DNA of 10,951 nt from Linderina pennispora (taxonomy: Eukaryota > Kickxellomycota > Kickxellomycetes > Kickxellales > Kickxellaceae). The translations under genes and the position numbers were made by a program. Shown here piece by piece: positions 8,106 through 10,951 of the stretch. The first letter of the stretch is position 1. Each line of letters starts with the position of its first letter. Location: contig NW_024468282.1 in the NCBI RefSeq assembly GCF_002104995.1, positions 64,001-74,951 of the forward strand, in the 5' to 3' direction. The notes beneath the pieces were generated by a model, which saw only the letters and a program-made list of their open reading frames with translations, was not told where the DNA came from and did not search any database.

Positions 8106-10951
8106 CTATTTGCTCATAGTCTGTTTGGCGGCCCTCACCAGGTACTCAAGCTCGCCGGACTTTTCGCACATGCTGCGGAAGATGCCGTCCTGCCTGTTGA
8201 GCAGGTTGGCCGGAGTGTCAAACTCGGCAACCTTGCCTTTGTCCAGTACCAGCACGCGGTCATAGTCGATGATGGTGCGCAGCCGGTGAGCAATGCAGAA
8301 CAGGGTCCGAGTTGGCAAACTCGGAGCCACGGATCGTGCGCTGGATACGGTCATCGGTATCGAAATCGACCGACGCTGTCGCCTCGTCCATGATGATCAG
8401 TCGCGACCGGCGCACCAGAGCGCGAGCCAGCGCCACCAGCTGACGCTGACCCAGCGACAGGTTCTGCCCATTCTCCTTGATCTCGGCCTCCAGGCTATTG
8501 AAGATGCCCGACATGCGCTCCAGCGAGCTGTCGTTGGCATTGCCCTCAAATACGCTGGTCGCAGTGCTGGTCGCAGTGCTGGTCGCAGTGCTGGCGGTCT
8601 GGCTGCCGCGCTCGCGCACCAGATGCGCACGGGCGCAGCGCATCCCACACAATCTCATCGGGGTACTCGCTGAACGGGTCGAGGTTGAAGCGGATGGTGC
8701 CGTTGAACAGCACTGGGTCCTGCGGGATGATCGTGACATTGCGGCGGAGATCCTCCAGGCCAATCTTCGAGATGTCGACTCCGTCGAGCACGATCCGGCC
8801 CTTGGCTGCCTCGATGAACCGCAGGAACGCTAGCGACAGCGTCGACTTGCCAGCGCCGGTGCGGCCAACCACACCGATCTTCTCGCCGTGCTTGATCGAC
8901 ATGTTCAGGCCATGCAGCACCGGGACATTGGGCACGTACTCGATGACCAGGTCCTCGATCTCAAGGTCACCGGTCCTGGGCCAGTTGCTCGCAGGCTTGT
9001 TCTCAGGCGTTGACTGAGCACTAGCCTCCTGCTCAAGCTTTAGATATTGGCTGACCCGCTCGACACCGTTCATGTTCAGCTCGTTTTCGCCGTATTTCCG
9101 AATGACGTACATCATGTGGTCAGAAAAAGTCAGTGCGTAAACTAGCGCGAATCCAGCAAGGCCGACATCGAGGGTGTGGGCATTCCACAAAATAAAGAGG
9201 GCGCTGAAGAATGATACACACGCACCAACAAACTCGAGACGCACAATGAGCCATCGGGATGGCCACGGTTGTCAAGTAGAACGGGATATTCTGAGCATCT
9301 AGCCGGTTGATCGCTTCCATGATGTAGTACTTTTTGATACCAAAGGCACGGATTGACGATACACCCTGGATCAGTTCGCCATACAGCGATAGCAGTGGTG
9401 CCATCGCAATTGACTCCAGTCGCTTCAGCTCGCGAGTTGATTCCAGGAAACGCTTTGCAATCAGAACATATGCCGCAATGATGCCAACAGCTGCGAGAAT
9501 AAAAGGTGGTGTAACTGAGGCGATGACGAGAATGACGCCAATTGCAGCTGTCAGATCACCAAGCACCCACAGAATCGAATCCATTGTGGCCACTCCAAAC
9601 GACTCCTATATCATGAGAGAACCGGTTGATGATACGACCAAATGGCGTTGAGTCGAAGAAGCGCGGTGTAGCATAGACTACTGACCGAAGCAGATTCGAA
9701 TGCATCTCTCGGGCACCCTTTATAGTTCCGGAATATGCAAATGCTGCCTGGGCAGCCAATACAGCCACGTGGGTGACGCCAATAACCAGGTAAATGCCAA
9801 TCCAAAACGACACCGCATGCTGGCCGGCTGTGTTGGTGTCTGCTGCAGGAGACGCTGGATTACTGGAGCTGGGAATAGCGATGGCCAACGGTGGGGACTC
9901 GATTGACCCTTACCCAAATACGGATCCAGTAGTCCCTTGTGACCAGAAGCACATTTATAAGGACTGACAGTAGAACTATGGTAATCCAGTACCAGTGTCT
10001 GCCGCAGGCCAGTAAAGAATGCGCGCCACACAGCGCCCTTGACGGACCCGGCCTCGCGCTCCTCATCCTCAATCAGCGTACCCTCGAACGCCGACAGGTC
10101 AGCAGTGGGGTCCAGACCCTTGGCCACAGCCAGCTTGCGCAGTCGCTCAATGTTGTACTCGTCCTCCGACGTCGGATCGTTGACAGCCTTGGCACGCTCA
10201 GCACTGCCCTCATCCTCGATGTCCTCAACCTCCTTGCCCTTCGATCCTTCCTCAGCCTTTGTGTCGTCCTTGGTGTCGAGCTCAGCAAGAGTCGCCGAGA
10301 ACTTGCCCATTGCCTGCAGCTCCTGCGGATTGCCCTTGAGCGCAATCTCGCCCTCGCGCATCACCGCGATGTACTGCGCATACGGAAGGCACATCGACAC
10401 GTGGTGGGTGACGAGGACACGGGTGCGGCCGTGCATCAGCGACGTCTTGTTCAGCAGACATTCCATCAGGATGTGCTTGGCAGTGTGTGCATCGACAGCC
10501 GACAGACAGTCGTCAATAAGCAGGATCTTGCGGTCCGAGTACACCGCACGGGCCAGTGCAACACGCTGCTTCTGGCCTCCCGACAGCGTCACGCCGCGCT
10601 CGCCAATCTCGGTCTGGTCGCCAGCAGTCAGGATCCGCAGATCGGGCTTCAGTGCACAGACACGCAGCACCTCCTCATAGCGCTGCTGATCATACGGCTC
10701 GCCGAACAGGATGTTCTCGCGGATGGTGGCATTGCGTAGCCATGCCTCCTGCGCAACATAGGCAATATCGCGAATTGCCTCCTGTTCGCGCCGTCAGCTC
10801 AATAACGTCCTGATAGTCCCGATTAGAAGCGATGGTCTGGAACAGCGTTAGCTGTTGGCATCTGGATAAACCCAACTGATCAATGTCATTTCGCCAATGA
10901 ATGCTGACAGCAGCGACGACTTACCACTGCCCGTTGGACCGGCAATGATTG
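8106..10951 (-). CDS. ABCC-subfamily (MRP-type) ABC transporter, NBD1-TMD2-NBD2 part (partial, nine frameshifts)
   Basis: A full-size ATP-driven exporter of the vacuolar or plasma membrane; family substrates include glutathione conjugates and drugs (yeast Ycf1, Bpt1, Yor1). The gene enters from the right edge, so the start and TMD1 are missing; the stop is TAG at 8106-8108 and about 944 residues are visible. NBD1: Walker [10 protein letters not shown] at the edge (10940-10914), Q-loop YVAQEAWL, signature LSGGQKQR (10586-10563), Walker [13 protein letters not shown] with Asp replacing the catalytic Glu as usual in ABCC NBD1, and VLVTHHV. Next come an acidic linker and [12 protein letters not shown], a hallmark of the NBD1-TMD2 junction. 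TMD2 (about 9990-9100) has six hydrophobic segments. NBD2: Walker [10 protein letters not shown] (8868-8842), IPQDPVLF, signature LSLGQRQL (8460-8437), Walker [13 protein letters not shown] with the catalytic Glu, and IAHRL. Nine single extra bases break the frame, near 10876, 10828, 10790, 10008, 9893-9904, 9598, 9257, 8632 and 8308. Conserved sequence resumes in register after each one. Substrate cannot be told from sequence. Confidence 0.95.
8554..8594 (-). repeat. 12-bp tandem repeat inside the ABCC NBD2 coding sequence
   Basis: The unit GCTGGTCGCAGT (plus strand) occurs perfectly at 8554-8565, 8566-8577 and 8578-8589, followed by the first five bases of a fourth copy. On the coding strand it adds T-A-T-S per unit, giving [13 protein letters not shown]. 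Being a multiple of three, it can change length without breaking the frame. It lies between the Q-loop and the signature of NBD2, within a Ser/Thr-rich insert. Confidence 0.9.

Noticed and set aside
9857-9915. Possible 45-base intron starting GTAAGGGT in ABCC TMD2
   Set aside because: The donor looks good, but joining to any nearby AG gives a stop or the wrong frame, while reading through with one base dropped gives a normal extracellular loop.
9939-10739. Two long plus-strand open frames (266 and 213 codons) opposite the ABC transporter
   Set aside because: They mirror NBD1 and its linker in antisense, and NBD1 motifs on the minus strand are unmistakable.
10836-10876. Possible 40-base intron with CTAAC before TTCCAG in ABCC NBD1
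   Set aside because: The branch-like motif is suggestive, but the phase does not match and splicing leads to a stop; two extra T bases restore a continuous protein.

Overview
The window reads as nuclear DNA of a filamentous fungus, GC-rich and intron-poor. Four protein genes can be supported, all with eukaryotic relatives: the C-terminal part of a probable COG7 Golgi tether subunit, an NDT80/PhoG-like transcription factor, the PIG-U subunit of GPI transamidase, and the C-terminal two-thirds of a full-size ABCC (MRP-type) ABC transporter. The spelling of the second ABC domain ([12 protein letters not shown], and an Asp/Ser/Glu-rich insert before it) recalls early-diverging fungi such as Kickxellomycotina or Mucoromycota. 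That placement is inference from memory of the families; no search was run.

Layout. Bases 2-881 (+) hold the end of the COG7-like gene. It converges on the NDT80-like gene (976-3378, minus) across a 94-base gap that carries an AATAAA signal for the plus-strand gene. The NDT80-like gene has a 5' coding exon (3128-3378), a 428-base intron with a tandem NAGNAG acceptor, and a long second exon. Upstream of it lies about 2.6 kb (3379-6011) where I see no gene, only possible promoter signals (GATA cores, a TATA-like box) and homopolymer tracts. PIG-U occupies 6012-7327 (minus), a gene-free 778 bases follow, and the ABCC transporter fills 8106-10951 (minus) and runs off the right end within its first nucleotide-binding domain.

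Every gene has its reading frame broken by single-base indels: one in COG7, one in NDT80, one in PIG-U and nine in the ABCC fragment. All but the PIG-U one are explained by one extra base, usually in a short homopolymer. The protein on both sides of each break is conserved and in register. This looks like insertion-biased long-read consensus error more than true gene decay, and the reading frames described here are therefore mosaics of two or three frames.

The genes do not form a pathway. Loosely, COG7 (Golgi trafficking), PIG-U (GPI anchoring in the ER) and an ABC exporter all belong to the secretory or membrane system, but nothing suggests co-regulation. I found no evidence of a new biological system, mobile element, CRISPR array or RNA gene. 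The points most worth a second look are the frameshift pattern, the NAGNAG acceptor and long 5' intron of the NDT80-like gene, its GATA-rich upstream region, and a 12-bp tandem repeat inside the second ABC domain.
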